Shown here: in pieces, positions 23,370 through 25,669 of the stretch
Layout of the letters: every line of letters starts with the position of its first letter
How positions within the stretch are numbered: the first letter of the stretch is position 1
DNA from: Planctomycetota bacterium
Lineage (GTDB): Bacteria > Planctomycetota > Planctomycetia > Planctomycetales > Planctomycetaceae
Length of the DNA: 25,669 nucleotides
NCBI GenBank assembly: GCA_013151585.1
Contig: JAADHY010000105.1
Coordinates: forward strand, 1 to 25,669
Direction: 5' to 3'
Position numbers and translations under genes: made by a program
Notes under the pieces: model-generated
Database searches by the model: none
What the model was told of the DNA's origin: nothing
Seen by the model: only the letters and a program-made list of their open reading frames with translations

Positions 23370-25052
23370 CTACAGGCTGTGGCCATCGCGGTCAAAGCGG
23401 GCCAAAACGGCGCAACCGCAAGTGTCACTCCACACATTCACCGACGTGCGGCACATGTCCAGGACGCGGTCTACTGCGATGATCAGCCCCTGGGCTTCCA
23501 GGGGCAGATCGACGGCCTGCAAGACAATGGCCATCATGACCAGCCCGGCGTGGGGGATACCGGCCGCGCCAATGCTGGCCAGCAAGGCCGTCACCGCGAC
23601 TAAGATTTGCGACTGAAGGGGGACGGCGCCGAAATAGGCCTGCGCGATGAACAACACAGCCACCGCCTCGTACAACGCCGTCCCGTCCATGTTCACCGTG
23701 GCGCCCAAAGGTAGGACGAACGAGCTGATCCGATTCGAAATGCCCGCTCGCTGTTCCACGCACGTGAGCGTCAACGGTAGCGTCCCGTTGGAAGAAGCGG
23801 TGGAGAAGGCGGTCATCAAGGCCGGGCTGACCGCCCGGAGGTACTCGATGGGCGAACGCCGCGCCACCAGCCACAGTATCAAAGGCAACGTGACGACCGC
23901 GTGGAAAGCCAGTCCCGCGAAAACGGTTACCATGTACCAGCCGAGACTTTGGAAAACGCTGAGTCCTTGAGAAGCGGTCGCATACAAGATGAACCCGAAA
24001 ACGCCGATCGGGGCGAGCCGGATGATGAACAAGGTCAGGTTCATCATTACGTCGAAGCCCGCTTGGAACAGTTGTCGCAGAAACTCCCCGCTCCGGCCTC
24101 CCGTGTAGATGATGAAAATCCCCAAAAGGATGCTGAAGGTAATGATCGACAGGAAATGGGCGTCGGCCAAAGCCTGCACAGGATTGGGCGGGATCATGCT
24201 ATTGAGCAACCTCGCGAGAATCCCGAGCAGCGATCGATCGTGCACGGCCAACACCGCCTCGCTGCCGCCCGGCAACTCCGCTCCCAACCCCGGATGGAAA
24301 ATATTCACGGCCGCCAGCCCCGTCATGATGGCCAGTAGGCTGGTCGAGACGTAGTAGAGCAGCGTCTTGCCGAACATGGCTCCAAACCGGCGCGTGTCGC
24401 CCAGACTGGCGACGCCCGTCACGAGTGACGTGAGGATCAGCGGCACTGTGATCATTCGCAGCAGGCGCAGGAACAGGTCACCGGTGTATCGCGCGGTGGC
24501 CGTGACCCAGGCGGTCGGCCCTCCGCCGTGCTCGCCGTAGAATCCCAACCACGCAGGATGCCGCTCGGCCAGCTCCGACTCGTCGTGCACGGCGATCCGC
24601 GTCACGATCAGCCGGCCGCTGACGTTTCGCGAGTACTGGATGGCAATCTGCCGGTCATCCTCGACCAAATGCACATGCCGAGCCGTCACGGGCAGGGTCG
24701 TCTCGACTTCGATCGGTCCCTTCGCCGAGGCAGCGTGTCGAGCGGCCAGCTCGGGAAACCGCTCTTTCACCGCCCCGAGCGTCGGCAAAACGATCTCGAA
24801 ATCTTCTCGTCCAATCGAGGCAGAAGGCCCTGCCGGCGTCGCCTGCGCCGGCTTGTGGTCCGGCCGGGGCAGCTCACGCGCGCGGACATGCCATTTGGCT
24901 GTCTCGGGGTCTTGCGTCAACGTGAGCCGGAAGGGAATCTGCTCATCGGGCAGCGTCACCTCACCGGGATTGATGGCCAGACCGAAGGCCGCACCGGCCA
25001 GAAGAGCCAGAAGGATCTGGTAGTGCAAGGGCATTTGGAGTAAGCGACGCAT
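23370..25052 (-). CDS. dicarboxylate/amino acid:cation symporter with large TM1-TM2 insertion
   Basis: 560 residues, against about 400-450 for most of the family (DAACS/SDF: GltP, DctA, Glt-Ph). TM1 lies at 12-28, and TM2 starts at about 190 (GDLFLRLLRMITVPLILTSL). The core motifs are intact: the serine-rich tip of HP1 at 413-427 (TAFSTASSNGTLPLT), NMDGT at 454-458, HP2 at about 487-512 (GAAGIPHAGLVMMA), and TM8 DRVLDMCRTSVNVWSD with D532, R535, T536, N539 and D543. These match the residues that bind aspartate and sodium in Glt-Ph. An arginine at this place favours acidic amino acids. Residues about 30-187 form a soluble insertion between TM1 and TM2, expected on the outer face of the inner membrane; I do not recognise its fold. 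No clear ribosome binding site is seen. It converges with fusA. Confidence 0.92.
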   Translation of the reverse strand: MRRLLQMPLHYQILLALLAGAAFGLAINPGEVTLPDEQIPFRLTLTQDPETAKWHVRARELPRPDHKPAQATPAGPSASIGREDFEIVLPTLGAVKERFPELAARHAASAKGPIEVETTLPVTARHVHLVEDDRQIAIQYSRNVSGRLIVTRIAVHDESELAERHPAWLGFYGEHGGGPTAWVTATARYTGDLFLRLLRMITVPLILTSLVTGVASLGDTRRFGAMFGKTLLYYVSTSLLAIMTGLAAVNIFHPGLGAELPGGSEAVLAVHDRSLLGILARLLNSMIPPNPVQALADAHFLSIITFSILLGIFIIYTGGRSGEFLRQLFQAGFDVMMNLTLFIIRLAPIGVFGFILYATASQGLSVFQSLGWYMVTVFAGLAFHAVVTLPLILWLVARRSPIEYLRAVSPALMTAFSTASSNGTLPLTLTCVEQRAGISNRISSFVLPLGATVNMDGTALYEAVAVLFIAQAYFGAVPLQSQILVAVTALLASIGAAGIPHAGLVMMAIVLQAVDLPLEAQGLIIAVDRVLDMCRTSVNVWSDTCGCAVLARFDRDGHSL

Positions 25053-25405
25053 GGGGGCTCTTAGAATGGAAATAGATAAGGGAGAAGCGAGGAGCCAGGA
25101 GTCAGGAGTAAAGGGGAGACGCGGGAAAGGCGTCTGTCGGCGTGATCATCGATTCGGCGATTTTTGCAATTACGTGGGCGATTCCGCTTTCCAACGATAT
25201 CGGGACGGCACCCGCCCCGTTCTCGGTTGCGCCCCAAGCAGGGGCCGAATGGTCAAATCCGTAACGCAATTGTTCGTTCCTGAGACCTGCGTGCGCGGCC
25301 AGGCACTTTCCGCGTTTCGCAACGGCTGCTGCGTTCACGCCGCCGTTTGTAACTCCGTCGCTCTCCCTCTCCTGACTCCTGTCTTCTGTTGCCTTCTGGC
25401 TTCTT
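25053..25405. other. intergenic region between transporter and cyclase genes
   Basis: No gene supported. The region is bounded by two inverted purine-rich repeat tracts (25081-25120 and 25361-25412). Between them the sequence has no recognisable feature. Both flanking genes are on the minus strand, so the transporter promoter should be here, but no good -35/-10 pair is evident. Confidence 0.45.
25081..25120 (+). repeat. purine-rich repeat tract, left copy
   Basis: A purine-rich stretch built on GGAGCCAGGAGTCAGGAG-type units. CAGGAGTCAGGAG (25096-25108) is the exact reverse complement of 25369-25381. It looks like a dispersed low-complexity repeat rather than coding DNA. Confidence 0.5.
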
Positions 25406-25412
25406 CTACCTG
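25361..25412 (-). repeat. pyrimidine-rich repeat tract, inverted right copy
   Basis: A CT-rich stretch that on the minus strand reads as GAAGCCAGAAGG…CAGAAGACAGGAGTCAGGAG, similar to the left tract and in the opposite orientation. It overlaps the last codons of the cyclase gene and its downstream flank. Perfect pairing is 13 nt (25369-25381 with 25096-25108). Confidence 0.5.
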
Positions 25413-25669
25413 CCATTTCCCGTCCCGCGTTTCATTCGGCGATAACGAGACAGGGCCATTAGTGGAAAGTACGTGCGATACAGGTGGTACTTCAAATAGA
25501 AGACTCGTGGGAAGCCGGTTCCGGTGAACCAAGGTTCGTCCCAAGTGCCGTCTTCGAGCTGAGTTTCCAAAAGGTATTGGATCCCTCGCTGGACCGCCTC
25601 GGAATCCACCTCGTCGGCGGCCATCAAGCCCATCAATGCCCAGGCGGTCTGAGACGGTGTCGGCGGGCC
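25406..25669 (-). CDS. shc: squalene-hopene cyclase, C-terminal end (cut by window edge)
   Basis: The last 87 residues are visible. They begin GPPTPSQTAWALMGLMAADE and contain the QW-type motif QLEDGTWDEP followed by TGTGFPRVFYLKYHLYRTYF, the strongly conserved end of squalene-hopene cyclases, and stop in a basic tail (RRMKRGTGNGR). The enzyme cyclises squalene to hopene at the membrane, giving hopanoids that order bacterial membranes. The catalytic DxDD motif lies outside the window. It is on the same strand as the transporter, 353 nt upstream of it; joint transcription is uncertain. Confidence 0.93.
   Translation of the reverse strand, partial: GPPTPSQTAWALMGLMAADEVDSEAVQRGIQYLLETQLEDGTWDEPWFTGTGFPRVFYLKYHLYRTYFPLMALSRYRRMKRGTGNGR

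Overview
The window is a chromosomal segment of a high-GC bacterium and holds the main translation and transcription gene cluster. The tRNAs, EF-Tu, RpoB, RpoC and ribosomal proteins are intact. Several protein features point to a planctomycete, perhaps Pirellulales-like. EF-Tu carries the KGGTVRD…KTVTI form of switch I instead of RGITI. The EF-G resembles the mitochondrial EF-G2 / spdEFG2 class. The sigma factor has several helix-turn-helix segments in front of the sigma core, and RpoC carries an SI3-type insertion. This is an inference from protein sequence; no rRNA gene is present to confirm it.

Layout. Positions 1-354 (minus) hold the start of a GNAT acetyltransferase cut by the window edge. 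From 355 to 1945 there is no conventional gene. That stretch contains the most unusual object here: a run of six hairpins (about 747-1017) that begins with a Shine-Dalgarno sequence complementary over 14 nt to the usual 16S 3' tail. It continues with a 16-codon ORF containing CxxC and a hairpin whose loop shows CCTCT (an anti-Shine-Dalgarno look-alike), and it ends in an intrinsic terminator. A sigma-70 family gene follows (1946-3610). Next come tRNA-Thr(TGT), tRNA-Tyr(GTA), tRNA-Gly(TCC), tRNA-Thr(GGT) and tuf, the same order as the E. coli thrU-tyrU-glyT-thrT-tufB locus. After these come rpmG, tRNA-Trp(CCA), secE, nusG, rplK, rplA, rplJ, rplL, rpoB and rpoC, and then the str-type genes rpsL, rpsG and fusA. 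All of these are on the plus strand. Beyond fusA lie two minus-strand genes: a dicarboxylate/amino acid:cation symporter with a large extra domain, and the 3' end of a squalene-hopene cyclase gene.

How the genes work together. tuf, fusA, the L11/L1/L10/L12 stalk proteins, S12, S7 and L33 make up ribosomal factor-binding and decoding parts. rpoB and rpoC give the catalytic RNA polymerase subunits, nusG couples transcription to translation, secE is a translocon subunit, and the sigma factor may direct promoter choice. Several spacers inside the cluster are long (rplJ-rplL 220 nt, rplL-rpoB 697 nt, rpsL-rpsG 395 nt, rpsG-fusA 273 nt) and contain inverted repeats. Regulation by internal RNA structure or internal promoters is therefore plausible but unproven. 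I saw no CRISPR array, transposase or rRNA gene.
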